Shown here: in pieces, positions 1-8,584 of the stretch
How positions within the stretch are numbered: position 1 is the first letter of the stretch
Layout of the letters: the number at the start of each line of letters is the position of its first letter
Assembly (NCBI GenBank): GCA_947595925.1
Contig: CANQEV010000019.1
Coordinates: 1-51,250, forward strand
Length of the DNA: 51,250 nt
Reading direction: 5' to 3'
DNA from: an uncultured Acetatifactor sp.
GTDB taxonomy: Bacteria > Bacillota > Clostridia > Lachnospirales > Lachnospiraceae
Translations under genes and position numbers: made by a program
Notes under the pieces: generated by a model
Told to the model about the DNA's origin: nothing
The model's input: only the letters and a program-made list of their open reading frames with translations
The model's database searches: none

Positions 1-51
1 TTGAGGATTTTTCAAAAGTTGTTTATAACAACCCTGATAAAAGTGGTGTGT

Positions 52-60
52 TGTGGATAA
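52..60 (-). promoter_or_regulatory. Single perfect DnaA-box match
   Basis: The minus strand reads TTATCCACA, the consensus DnaA box. It is an isolated 9-mer upstream of the activase promoter, with no second clear box or AT-rich unwinding region in view. One such match is expected roughly every 130 kb by chance, so it may mean nothing. Confidence 0.25.
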
Positions 61-89
61 AACTACGGAAACTCAAGTTCTTTTCCGAA

Positions 90-118
90 TTGCATTTTTT
101 GCTTCTTTGTCGTATAAT
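90..118 (+). promoter_or_regulatory. Sigma-A type promoter for the activase gene
   Basis: The -10 hexamer is a perfect TATAAT at 113-118. A partial -35 (TTGCAT, 90-95) lies 17 bp upstream. The predicted leader (about 125-193) carries two short overlapping hairpins (131-149 and 148-164) before the ribosome binding site AGGAAGGA at 173-180. Confidence 0.65.
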
Positions 119-193
119 GAAAGGAAATGTCGGATAGACGCTTAATCCGGCCCTTTCGCGGCCGTTTGATACAGGAAGGAATGTGTTGCTGTT

Positions 194-3100
194 ATGGATC
201 AGAACTTAAACGAGGCGTTTCTTGGCATCGACATCGGCTCCACCACCGTCAAGATCGCTCTATTAAATGAATCCGGGGAGATCCTGTTCTCCGATTACAG
301 GAGGCACTACGCCAATATCCGGGAGACTCTGTCCCTCCTTCTGAGGGAAGCCTATGAGAAGCTGGGGAATTTCATGCTCTACCCCATGATCACCGGCTCC
401 GGGGGCCTGACCCTGGCAAACCACCTGCAGGTGCCCTTTACCCAGGAGGTTGTGGCCGTGGCTACGGCCTTAAAGACCCTTGCGCCGAAGACCGACGTGG
501 CCATCGAGCTGGGCGGCGAGGACGCGAAGATCATCTATTTCGAGGGTGGAAACGTGGAGCAGCGCATGAACGGCATCTGCGCGGGGGGCACCGGCTCCTT
601 CATCGACCAGATGGCCTCCCTGATCCAGACGGACGCCTCCGGATTGAATGAATATGCGAAAAATTACCAGTCCCTCTATCCCATCGCCGCCCGCTGCGGC
701 GTCTTTGCGAAGACGGACATCCAGCCCCTCATCAACGAGGGCGCGACGAAGGAAGATCTGGCGGCCTCCATCTTCCAGGCCGTGGTGAACCAGACCATCT
801 CCGGTCTGGCGTGCGGAAAGCCCATCCGGGGGCATGTTGCCTTTCTGGGCGGTCCCCTGCACTTCCTGGATCAGCTGAAGGCCGCTTTCATCCGCACGCT
901 GAAGCTGGACGAGGAACATATCGTAGACCCGGACAACTCCCACCTTTTCGCCGCCATGGGAAGCGCCATGAACGCCGCCGAGGGAAAGGAAAACCCGAAC
1001 CTCTCCGGCTCCGGCGACGCGAAGGCAAAGCCCGGGACCCACTGTACCCTGGAGGAAATGGTGGGAAGGCTCTCCTCGGAGATCCACATGGAATTTGAGG
1101 TGGAGCGCATGGAGCCCCTCTTTGCCTCCCGGGAGGAATACGACCGCTTCCAGGAGCGCCACGCCAAAAGCCGCGTAAGGACCAAAAAGCTCTCGGAATA
1201 CCACGGGAACGCTTATCTCGGCATAGATTCCGGCTCCACTACCACAAAGATCGCCCTGGTGGGCGAGGACGGCTCCCTGCTGTACTCTTTTTACAGCGGC
1301 AACGGCGGAAGCCCTCTGACCACCGCCATCCGTTCCTTAAAGGAGATCTTCGAGCAGCTCCCGGAGGATGTTAAGATCGTCCGCTCCTGTTCCACCGGCT
1401 ACGGCGAGGCCCTGATGAAAGCCGCCTTCCTTCTGGACGACGGCGAGGTGGAGACCGTGGCCCACTACTACGCGGCCGCCTTCTTCAATCCCCAGGTGGA
1501 CTGTATCCTGGACATCGGCGGCCAGGACATGAAGTGCATCAAGATCAAGAACCAGACGGTGGACAGCGTGCAGCTCAACGAGGCCTGTTCCTCCGGCTGC
1601 GGCTCCTTTATCGAGACCTTTGCGAAGTCGCTGAATTACAGCGTCCAGGATTTTGCCAAGGCCGCCCTTTTCGCGGAGCACCCCATCGACCTGGGGACCC
1701 GCTGCACCGTCTTCATGAACTCCAAGGTGAAACAGGCCCAGAAGGAGGGGGCTTCCGTCTCCGATATTTCGGCGGGACTGGCCTACTCCGTGATCAAGAA
1801 CGCCCTGTTCAAGGTCATCAAGGTTTCCGACGCCTCCGAGCTGGGCAGCCAGATCGTGGTCCAGGGCGGAACCTTTTACAACGACGCCGTCCTGCGCAGC
1901 TTTGAAAAGATCGCGGGCTGCGAAGCCATCCGCCCGGACATCGCCGGGATCATGGGCGCGTTCGGCGCGGCCCTGATCGCCAGGGAACGTTACGAAGAGG
2001 GCTATGAGACCACCATGCTCTCCTACGAAAAGATCTGCTCCCTGAAGTTTGAGACCAGCATGGCAAAGTGCAAGGGCTGCACCAACAGCTGCCGTCTGAC
2101 CATCAACCGCTTTTCCGGCGGCCGTCAGTACATCTCCGGCAACCGCTGCGAGAGGGGCATCGGCGGGCAGAAAAACGCCAACAACGTGCCCAATTTGTTT
2201 GAATACAAGCTCCACAGGATCTTTGATTATCCTGCCCTGGAACCGGACAAGGCGCCCAGGGGGACGGTGGGGATCCCCAGGGTCCTGAACATGTATGAGG
2301 ATTACCCTTTCTGGCACGTGTTTTTCACAAAGCTGGGCTACCGGGTGATTCTCTCTCCCAGCTCCAACCGAAAGATCTATGAGCTTGGGATCGAGTCCAT
2401 CCCCAGCGAGTCCGAGTGCTATCCCGCGAAGCTGGCCCACGGACACGTGGCCTGGCTCATCGACCAGAAAGTGGATTTTATCTTTTACCCCGCCCTCTTT
2501 TACGAGCGGAACGAGACTCCGGAGGCGAACAACCACTATAACTGCCCCATCGTCACCTCCTACTCGGAAAACATCAAAAACAACGTGGAAGAGATCTCCA
2601 GCGGCCGGATGCGGCTGAGAAATCCCTTTATGTCCTTCCGCGATATCGGCACCGTCAGCAGCGCCCTGATCCGGGAGTTTTCGGAGCTTCCGGAAGGCGA
2701 GATCAAAGCGGCCTGTGAAGCCGCCTGGGAAGAACTTTTGAACGTCCGGGCGGACATGCAGAAAAAAGGCATGGAGACCCTGCAGTATCTGTCGGAGACT
2801 GGAAAGCGCGGCATCGTCCTGGCGGGCCGTCCCTATCACATCGACCCGGAGATCAACCATGGCATCCCGGAGCTGATCACCTCCTACGATATCGCCGTCC
2901 TCACTGAAGATTCCGTGTCCCATCTCGGCTGCCCGGACCGTCCCCTCATCGTCTCCGACCAGTGGATGTACCACAGCCGGCTCTACCGGGCCGCGACCTT
3001 CGTGCGGACCACGGAGAACCTGGACCTGGTCCAGTTGAATTCCTTCGGCTGCGGTCTTGACGCCGTAACCACCGACCAGGTAAACGACATCCTCTCCGGG

Positions 3101-4489
3101 TCAGATAAGATCTACACCTGCCTGAAGATCGACGAGGTGAACAACCTGGGCGCGGCCCGCATCCGCATCCGCTCCCTTCTCTCCGCCATCCGCGTGAGGG
3201 AAAAGCTGGGCAGACAGCGGGAGATCCACCCCACCAACATTGAAAAGGTGGTCTTCACGGAGGAGATGCGCAGAGAGTACACCATCCTCTGCCCGCAGAT
3301 GTCCCCCATCCACTTCGAGATCATGGAGCCCGCCTTCGCCGCCTGCGGCTACCGCTTCAAGGTCCTTGACAACGACAACAGACATTCCGTGGACGTTGGC
3401 CTGAAATATGTGAACAACGACGCCTGCTACCCCTCCCTTCTGGTGGTGGGACAGATCATGGAAGCCCTGCTCTCCGGGAAATACGATTTGCACCGGACCG
3501 CAATCCTGATCACCCAGACCGGGGGCGGGTGCCGCGCGACGAATTATATCGGCTTCATCCGCCGGGCTCTGAAAAAGGCCGGCATGGAACACATCCCCGT
3601 GATCTCCCTGAATCTGGGGGGAATCGAGGTCAATCCCGGCTTCCGCATCAACGCCGACCTCCTGATGAGGGCCGCCCTGAGCGCCGCCTTCGGAGATATC
3701 TTCATGCGCTGCGTATACCGCATGCGGCCCTACGAGGCCGTCCCCGGCAGTGTTGACGCCGTCCATCAGAAATGGCTGAAGGAAGTCCAGACTTATGTCT
3801 CCGCGAAGCACATCAACCTCTTGAAATACAACGGCCTCTGCCGGAAGATCATACGGGACTTTGACAACATCCCCCTCCGGGACGTCAAAAAGCCCCGGGT
3901 CGGCATCGTGGGCGAGATCCTCGTAAAGTTCTCCCCCGCCGGCAACAATCATTTAGTAGAGCTCCTGGAGAGCGAGGGTGCCGAGGCGGTGGTCCCCGAC
4001 CTCATCGACTTCATGCTCTACTGCTTCTACAACCAGATCTACAAGGCGGAATACCTGGGTGCCAGCAAAAAGACGGCGAAGATATCCTCCTTTGGGATCT
4101 GGGCCATCGAGCACATCCTGCGGGGCGCGTCGTCCAGGGAACTGAAAAAGAGCAGCCACTTTACGCCCCCCACGCCCATCCGGGAGATCGTGGAGTACGC
4201 GAAACCCATTGTCTCCATCGGGAACCAGACCGGGGAAGGGTGGTTCCTCACCGGGGAGATGGTGGAACTCATCCACGAGGGCGTTCCCAATATCGTCTGC
4301 ACCCAGCCCTTCGGCTGCCTGCCGAACCATGTTGTGGGCAAGGGCGTGATCAAGGCCCTCCGGAAGGCTTACCCGGAGTCCAATATCGTGGCCATCGACT
4401 ACGATCCCGGTGCCAGCGAAGTCAACCAGTTGAACCGCATCAAGCTCATGCTCTCCACCGCCCAGAGGGCCGTGCGGGAGAAGCAATAA
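194..4489 (+). CDS. Giant fused 2-hydroxyacyl-CoA dehydratase activase-like protein (two BadF/HgdC ASKHA domains plus dehydratase-like C-terminus)
   Basis: This 1431-residue protein carries two tandem ATPase domains of the BadF/BadG/HgdC activase family. Phosphate-binding motifs are [10 protein letters not shown] (11-20) and [10 protein letters not shown] (343-352); further loops are GGEDAK (107-112) and a GGQDMK copy. Each domain has a cysteine pair 39 residues apart (C129/C168 and C465/C504), the spacing of the cluster-binding cysteines of Acidaminococcus HgdC. A CxxCxxxC motif (626/629/633) opens the DUF2229/HgdB-like C-terminal half. Known activases use ATP to inject an electron into a 2-hydroxyacyl-CoA dehydratase. 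Fused proteins of this size are widespread in Clostridia but, to my knowledge, their substrate is not established, so the function given is by family only. The gene stands alone with its own promoter. The start has a good ribosome binding site, although the spacing (13 nt) is long. Confidence 0.9.
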   Translation: MDQNLNEAFLGIDIGSTTVKIALLNESGEILFSDYRRHYANIRETLSLLLREAYEKLGNFMLYPMITGSGGLTLANHLQVPFTQEVVAVATALKTLAPKTDVAIELGGEDAKIIYFEGGNVEQRMNGICAGGTGSFIDQMASLIQTDASGLNEYAKNYQSLYPIAARCGVFAKTDIQPLINEGATKEDLAASIFQAVVNQTISGLACGKPIRGHVAFLGGPLHFLDQLKAAFIRTLKLDEEHIVDPDNSHLFAAMGSAMNAAEGKENPNLSGSGDAKAKPGTHCTLEEMVGRLSSEIHMEFEVERMEPLFASREEYDRFQERHAKSRVRTKKLSEYHGNAYLGIDSGSTTTKIALVGEDGSLLYSFYSGNGGSPLTTAIRSLKEIFEQLPEDVKIVRSCSTGYGEALMKAAFLLDDGEVETVAHYYAAAFFNPQVDCILDIGGQDMKCIKIKNQTVDSVQLNEACSSGCGSFIETFAKSLNYSVQDFAKAALFAEHPIDLGTRCTVFMNSKVKQAQKEGASVSDISAGLAYSVIKNALFKVIKVSDASELGSQIVVQGGTFYNDAVLRSFEKIAGCEAIRPDIAGIMGAFGAALIARERYEEGYETTMLSYEKICSLKFETSMAKCKGCTNSCRLTINRFSGGRQYISGNRCERGIGGQKNANNVPNLFEYKLHRIFDYPALEPDKAPRGTVGIPRVLNMYEDYPFWHVFFTKLGYRVILSPSSNRKIYELGIESIPSESECYPAKLAHGHVAWLIDQKVDFIFYPALFYERNETPEANNHYNCPIVTSYSENIKNNVEEISSGRMRLRNPFMSFRDIGTVSSALIREFSELPEGEIKAACEAAWEELLNVRADMQKKGMETLQYLSETGKRGIVLAGRPYHIDPEINHGIPELITSYDIAVLTEDSVSHLGCPDRPLIVSDQWMYHSRLYRAATFVRTTENLDLVQLNSFGCGLDAVTTDQVNDILSGSDKIYTCLKIDEVNNLGAARIRIRSLLSAIRVREKLGRQREIHPTNIEKVVFTEEMRREYTILCPQMSPIHFEIMEPAFAACGYRFKVLDNDNRHSVDVGLKYVNNDACYPSLLVVGQIMEALLSGKYDLHRTAILITQTGGGCRATNYIGFIRRALKKAGMEHIPVISLNLGGIEVNPGFRINADLLMRAALSAAFGDIFMRCVYRMRPYEAVPGSVDAVHQKWLKEVQTYVSAKHINLLKYNGLCRKIIRDFDNIPLRDVKKPRVGIVGEILVKFSPAGNNHLVELLESEGAEAVVPDLIDFMLYCFYNQIYKAEYLGASKKTAKISSFGIWAIEHILRGASSRELKKSSHFTPPTPIREIVEYAKPIVSIGNQTGEGWFLTGEMVELIHEGVPNIVCTQPFGCLPNHVVGKGVIKALRKAYPESNIVAIDYDPGASEVNQLNRIKLMLSTAQRAVREKQ

Positions 4490-4661
4490 CCCATAGCCTC
4501 ATCGCGGGATTCTGATTACAAAGCTTTTCTGCAAAAGGATTGTCCGCAAAGGATCCGCATGCAAAAAATGATAAAACGCAAGGAAACCGGCCTGGGAGCA
4601 AAAGCTATGAACCGCATTTTGCCTGAATACAAAAGTCAGAAAATGCAATGGTCTTAAACGT

Positions 4662-4697
4662 AAAAAAGTTTCACCCGTAAAAAGGTGAAACTTTTTT
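4662..4697. terminator. Bidirectional intrinsic terminator
   Basis: A perfect 14-bp inverted repeat (arms 4662-4675 and 4684-4697) with an 8-nt loop has A-tracts and T-tracts at its ends, so it can stop transcription both ways. It lies between the convergent activase gene and the small coiled-coil gene. Confidence 0.9.
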
Positions 4698-4721
4698 AGT
4701 TTTACGGAAATCCCGCTCCCG

Positions 4722-4955
4722 TCAGGCCGTCACTCTCTCGCTCATGTATTCCCTTAAAATGTCGGCCACCTCGCCGGCTTCCAGCCCGCACTCATCCATC
4801 AGGTCGCTGACCGTCTCCAGCTCCTTTAATCTTTTTTCCCGCACCATCTCGTCCAACTCGCGCCTCTCGGACTCCAGCCGGGTCTCCAGTGCGGAGATCA
4901 GCTCCATCTTTGCCTCAATCTTTTCCTCGATACTCTTTCTCGGTCCTCTAGCCAT
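4722..4955 (-). CDS. Small conserved coiled-coil protein, function unknown
   Basis: This 77-residue protein starts MARGPRKSIEEKIEAK. It is strongly charged and predicted by eye to be nearly all helical. A heptad-like helix (about 8-50) is followed by a short second helical segment containing DECGLEAGEVADIL. No enzyme motif or membrane segment is present. I recall similar short MARGPRKS proteins in Lachnospiraceae genomes, but no function. The shape would fit a dimerising nucleoid or scaffold protein, which is speculation. It is a single-gene unit: its terminator is the two-way hairpin at 4662-4697, and the reductase gene upstream has its own terminator. The ribosome binding site is weak (AGAGGA about 14 nt upstream). 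Confidence 0.7.
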   Translation of the reverse strand: MARGPRKSIEEKIEAKMELISALETRLESERRELDEMVREKRLKELETVSDLMDECGLEAGEVADILREYMSERVTA

Positions 4956-5110
4956 ACTCTTTCATCCATCCTCTCTTTTTCTGCTCTGCGCAGTTTGATC
5001 AGAATGCTTTGCTCCCGGGGCGGCCGCTGCGCGGCGCATCCTCGGGACAGGAATTTCCCCCGGCAAAACATCTTCTATGCGCCCTATTACACTATATGGA
5101 CAAGCGCGTA

Positions 5111-5148
5111 AAAAAATACCTGAAAAAGAAAACTTTTCCAGGTATTTT
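5111..5148 (-). terminator. Intrinsic terminator after the aldo/keto reductase gene
   Basis: The arms 5113-5122 and 5139-5148 form a perfect 10-bp stem, and the A/T-rich interior can extend it. On the minus strand a run of six T follows. It lies just downstream of the reductase stop codon. Confidence 0.8.
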
Positions 5149-5175
5149 CATCGACAAAATTTTTTATATAGGGGT

Positions 5176-6201
5176 TCAGCTGATCGGTTTTCCCGCCAAA
5201 ACTTCCCTGTAATCCTGATAATTTTTCTCAAGCAGCGAGGGAGTATCCAGCCCGTAAGGGCATTTTCCCTTACACTTTCCGCAGTGCAGGCATTTTTCGA
5301 TCAGCTTCATCTTCTCCTGCCACTCCGGGGTGAGCCAGGATTTGGAGGGCGCCCTGCGGAGCATCAGGCTCATCCGGGCGGCGTTGTTGATCTCGATCCC
5401 CACCGGACAGGGCATACAGTAGCCGCATCCCCGGCAGAAATCTCCCAGAAGTTCCTTTCTGTCCTTCTCGATCACCGCGCTCAGCTCCTCGTTCATCGCC
5501 GGCGGGTTGTCGATATAGGACAAGAACTCATCCAGCTCCTTCTCCCTCTGGATCCCCCAGATGGGAAGCACGTTTTCAAACTGGGCAAGGTAAGCATAGG
5601 CCGCCGCAGAGTTGGAGATCAGGCCGCCGGATAACGCCTTCATGGCGATAAAGCCCATATCCGCATCCCCACAGGCCTTCACCAGTTCCAGATCCTTCTC
5701 CGTTGCCAGATAGCAGAAGGGAAACTGCAGCGTCTCATACAAGCCGCTCTGCACCGCCTCCATCGCCACATTCAGCCGATGGTTCGTGATCCCGATGTGC
5801 CGGACATAGCCCTTGCTCTTCGCCTCCAGCATGGCCTCGTAAAGCCCCGTGCCGTCCCCGGGCTTCGGACAGAAGGCGGGGTTATGGAACTGATAAATGT
5901 CGATATAGTCCGTGCGCAGATTGTGCAGGGAGGTCTCTAAATCTTTCCAGAACTGCTCCGCGGTGGCGGCACCGGTCTTCGTGGCGATAAAAAGCCCCTC
6001 CCGGATCCCCTCGAAAGCCTCTCCCAGCTTTTCCTCGCTGTCCGTGTACCAGCGGGCCGTGTCAAAAAAAGTGATCCCGTTCTCATAGGCCTTCCGCAGG
6101 AGCCTCACCGCCTCCTGCCTGGAAATCCTCTGGATCGGCAGCGCGCCAAAGGAATTTTTTTCTACGGTGATCCCGGTGGATCCCAGCGTTACTTTTGCCA
6201 T
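5176..6201 (-). CDS. Aldo/keto reductase with C-terminal 2x[4Fe-4S] ferredoxin domain
   Basis: This is a 341-residue predicted NAD(P)-linked oxidoreductase. The N-terminal (beta/alpha)8 domain has the family tetrad in place: D47, Y52, K75 and H106. The C-terminal part carries two ferredoxin-type cysteine clusters, C256/C259/C262/C265 and C304/C307/C310/C314, so it probably binds two iron-sulfur clusters and can exchange electrons with another redox protein. Such fused reductases are typical of anaerobic Firmicutes; the substrate cannot be told from sequence. The ATG lies only 8 bp after the gpmI stop codon, so the two genes are very likely cotranscribed. Its ribosome binding site (AGGGTGAG) sits across that junction. 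Confidence 0.92.
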   Translation of the reverse strand: MAKVTLGSTGITVEKNSFGALPIQRISRQEAVRLLRKAYENGITFFDTARWYTDSEEKLGEAFEGIREGLFIATKTGAATAEQFWKDLETSLHNLRTDYIDIYQFHNPAFCPKPGDGTGLYEAMLEAKSKGYVRHIGITNHRLNVAMEAVQSGLYETLQFPFCYLATEKDLELVKACGDADMGFIAMKALSGGLISNSAAAYAYLAQFENVLPIWGIQREKELDEFLSYIDNPPAMNEELSAVIEKDRKELLGDFCRGCGYCMPCPVGIEINNAARMSLMLRRAPSKSWLTPEWQEKMKLIEKCLHCGKCKGKCPYGLDTPSLLEKNYQDYREVLAGKPIS

Positions 6202-6209
6202 CTCTCACC

Positions 6210-7772
6210 CTACTTTCTGACCAGAAGGCTCTTTCCCGTCATCTCCGCGGGCTGCTCCTTCCCCATGATCTGGATCAGGGTAGGAACGATGTCCGCCAGG
6301 CATCCGCCCTCTCTCAAAGTATAAGCGGGATCATAGTTCACCAGGATAAAGGGAACCTGGTTCGTGGTGTGGGCGGTGAAGGGCTCCCCGGTCTCCTCGT
6401 CGATCATCATCTCACAGTTGCCGTGGTCCGCGCAGATGAACAGCGCGCCGTCCACCTCCTTGATGAACTCCACCACTTCGCCCACGCACTTGTCGATGAC
6501 CTCCACGGCCTCCACAGCGGCCTCCAGGACGCCAGTGTGTCCCACCATGTCGGGGTTTGCGAAATTGCAGATGATCACGTCGTAGACCGGCTCACCGTTC
6601 TCGTCCTTTGCCGTAATCGCCTCGCTGAGCTTGTCGCAGACCGTGTAAGCGCTCATGCGGGGCTTCTTGTCATAGGTGGGGACGTACTTCGGAGACTTCA
6701 CCAGGATGCGGTCCTCCCCCGGATTGGGTTCCTCCACGCCGCCGTTAAAGAAGAACGTCACATGGGCGTATTTTTCCGTCTCCGCGATACGCGCCTGCTT
6801 CATGCCGTTTGCCGCCAGCCACTCCCCGAAGGTGTTGGTCACGGCGATCTTATGGAAGGCAACTAATTTATTGGGTATGGTGGGATCATAGTCGGAGAAG
6901 CACACGAAGGTGACATCCTTCCTGGGTCCCCGGTCAAATCCCTGAAAATCATCATCGCAGAAAGCCCTGGTGATCTGCCTTGCCCGGTCGGGACGGAAGT
7001 TGAAGAACACGACGCTGTCGCCGTCCTGGATCGTGGCCACGGGCTTTCCGTCCTCCTGGGCCACGGTGGGCTTTACAAACTCGTCCGTCTCATCCCTGTC
7101 GTAGGACTGCTGGATGCCGCAGATCCCGCAGGCGGCGGTAAGGCCCTCGCCCTTTGTCAGGGCGTCGTAGGCGAGCTGTATCCGGTCGTAATTGTTGTCC
7201 CGGTCCATGGCGTAATAACGCCCCATCACCGTGGCGATCTTTCCCACGCCGATCTCCTGCATCTTATCCCGCAGTTCCTCCGCGTATCCCTTACCGCTGG
7301 CGGGGGGAGTATCCCGGCCGTCCAGGAAGCAGTGGACGTAGACCTTCTCCAGGCCGTTTCTCTTCGCCAGCTCCAGAAGCCCGTACAGGTGGGTGTTGTG
7401 GCTATGTACGCCGCCGTCGGACAAAAGCCCCATGAAGTGCAGGGCGCTGTCGTTCTTCTTGCAGTTCTCCACGGCCTTCAGCAGCGCTTCATTCTCAAAA
7501 AAGGTGCCGTCCTGGATCTCCTTCGTGATCCTGGTGAGCTCCTGGTACACGATCCGCCCGGCGCCCATGTTGAGATGGCCCACCTCGGAGTTTCCCATCT
7601 GTCCCTCGGGGAGGCCCACCGCCATGCCGCTGGCGTTTCCTCTCACAAAGGGATACTCTTTCATCAGCCTGTCCATCACGGGGGTCTTTGCCAGCGCTAC
7701 CGCGTTGCCCTCGGTCTTATCGTTCAGGCCGTAGCCATCCAGGATCATCAGAACTGTCGGTTTCTTACTCAT
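6210..7772 (-). CDS. gpmI: 2,3-bisphosphoglycerate-independent phosphoglycerate mutase
   Basis: This cytoplasmic glycolytic enzyme interconverts 3-phosphoglycerate and 2-phosphoglycerate using two Mn ions. It belongs to the alkaline phosphatase superfamily. The metal ligand D12 lies in LMILDGYGLN, and the catalytic serine is S62 in GNSEVGH, the same number as in the Geobacillus enzyme. The late metal motifs HTGVLEA and ADHGNCE are present. The 520-residue length is normal for the family. I chose the ATG at 7772 (MSKKPTVLM) rather than an ATG four codons upstream, because it matches the family N-terminus and a GGGATGG precedes it. A strong promoter lies upstream (7841-7869), and the reductase gene follows after 8 bp. 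Confidence 0.97.
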   Translation of the reverse strand: MSKKPTVLMILDGYGLNDKTEGNAVALAKTPVMDRLMKEYPFVRGNASGMAVGLPEGQMGNSEVGHLNMGAGRIVYQELTRITKEIQDGTFFENEALLKAVENCKKNDSALHFMGLLSDGGVHSHNTHLYGLLELAKRNGLEKVYVHCFLDGRDTPPASGKGYAEELRDKMQEIGVGKIATVMGRYYAMDRDNNYDRIQLAYDALTKGEGLTAACGICGIQQSYDRDETDEFVKPTVAQEDGKPVATIQDGDSVVFFNFRPDRARQITRAFCDDDFQGFDRGPRKDVTFVCFSDYDPTIPNKLVAFHKIAVTNTFGEWLAANGMKQARIAETEKYAHVTFFFNGGVEEPNPGEDRILVKSPKYVPTYDKKPRMSAYTVCDKLSEAITAKDENGEPVYDVIICNFANPDMVGHTGVLEAAVEAVEVIDKCVGEVVEFIKEVDGALFICADHGNCEMMIDEETGEPFTAHTTNQVPFILVNYDPAYTLREGGCLADIVPTLIQIMGKEQPAEMTGKSLLVRK

Positions 7773-7840
7773 TTTCCATCCCATCTCTTTCTTTCATTTT
7801 CTTTCTTGAACTTAAAAAAACACGCTTCCAAACATCTCTA

Positions 7841-7869
7841 ATAGTACCATAACCCCCAAAAAGTGTAAA
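7841..7869 (-). promoter_or_regulatory. Sigma-A type promoter for gpmI
   Basis: On the minus strand, TTTACA (7864-7869) and TACTAT (7841-7846) are separated by exactly 17 bp. They sit in the gap between the thiN stop and the gpmI start, so gpmI can be transcribed independently of thiN. Confidence 0.7.
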
Positions 7870-7877
7870 TAGCGATT

Positions 7878-8531
7878 TTATGCAAAATAAGAAACCATGC
7901 ACACCAGTTCCCCGCTCTTTACGGAGATCTCCGCCGCCTGTCCGATGAACTCGTTGCTGATCCCGATGGGAAAGTCGTTGGTCATCGTATAGTCCTCCAG
8001 GGGATACTTCATGCCCCGGATGTTCACGCCTTCCGCCCGCTCCCCCAGGCTGAACAGGCTCAGGTACCCTTCTAAATCTGCCTGGAAGCGCACCGCCTCG
8101 TCCTTCAGGACCAGGATCATCCCGTTCCCGTCCATGAGGTAGCCCACGGCGTCCTGTTTTTTCAGGTACAAAAGGCACTGGATATTGGCGAAGGTGTGCT
8201 CCAGCCGTCCGCCCGTCCCCCCGTAGATTAAGAACTCCCGAAATCCCTGTTTCAGCCCATGCTTCAGCGCAAAGAGCATATCCGTGTCGTTCTTCTCCGG
8301 CTTTAACCGAATGACTTTCTCCGGGAAATCCCGCTCCAGGGTCTCCACGGCCCGGGCCTCCTCCTCGGAAACGGAGTCAAAGTCCCCGATGAGCAGATCC
8401 GGCTCCGCCTCCAGGATCCCGCAGTAGGACAGTCCGCCGTCCACCGCGATCACGAAATCCCCTTCCTTTCGGGCCAGACGCCCCACGGTAAGGTCCCCCG
8501 CTCCGATAATGATACATCTGCCTTCTCTCAT
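7878..8531 (-). CDS. thiN: Thiamine pyrophosphokinase
   Basis: Thiamine pyrophosphokinase transfers pyrophosphate from ATP to thiamine to form the cofactor TPP. The family motifs are visible: GAGDLT near the start, AVDGG (29-33), and PDLLIGDFDSV (44-54), whose aspartates bind Mg and ATP. KNDTD follows in the middle and GGTGGRLEHTFAN further on. The 217-residue length is usual. The frame could begin at a TTG six codons upstream, but the ATG at 8531 is better placed, with GAAAGGA at 8541-8547 as its ribosome binding site. No TPP riboswitch was recognised. The gene lies directly after the terminator hairpin of the lipoprotein gene, so read-through or an unseen promoter must drive it. Confidence 0.93.
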   Translation of the reverse strand: MREGRCIIIGAGDLTVGRLARKEGDFVIAVDGGLSYCGILEAEPDLLIGDFDSVSEEEARAVETLERDFPEKVIRLKPEKNDTDMLFALKHGLKQGFREFLIYGGTGGRLEHTFANIQCLLYLKKQDAVGYLMDGNGMILVLKDEAVRFQADLEGYLSLFSLGERAEGVNIRGMKYPLEDYTMTNDFPIGISNEFIGQAAEISVKSGELVCMVSYFA

Positions 8532-8546
8532 AAAATACGATCCTTT

Positions 8547-8576
8547 CAAAAGACCGCAGCTTTTTCGCTGCGGTCT
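8547..8576 (-). terminator. Terminator at the end of the transport cluster
   Basis: A 10-bp GC-rich stem (arms 8551-8560 and 8567-8576) with a 6-nt loop is followed on the minus strand by four T. It sits 8 bp after the stop codon of the lipoprotein gene and overlaps the thiN ribosome binding region, so leaky termination could feed thiN. Confidence 0.75.
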
Positions 8577-8584
8577 CCATTTTT

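Noticed and set aside
1..120. Replication origin
   Set aside because: Only one DnaA box, no cluster, and no dnaA/dnaN gene in view.
1337..2974. A 545-codon open frame opposite the activase gene
   Set aside because: The plus strand clearly encodes the activase. The minus translation has composition typical of a mirror frame and no motif.
8531..8584. TPP riboswitch before thiN
   Set aside because: Only the upstream gene's terminator hairpin lies in the short gap; no TPP aptamer sequence was found.
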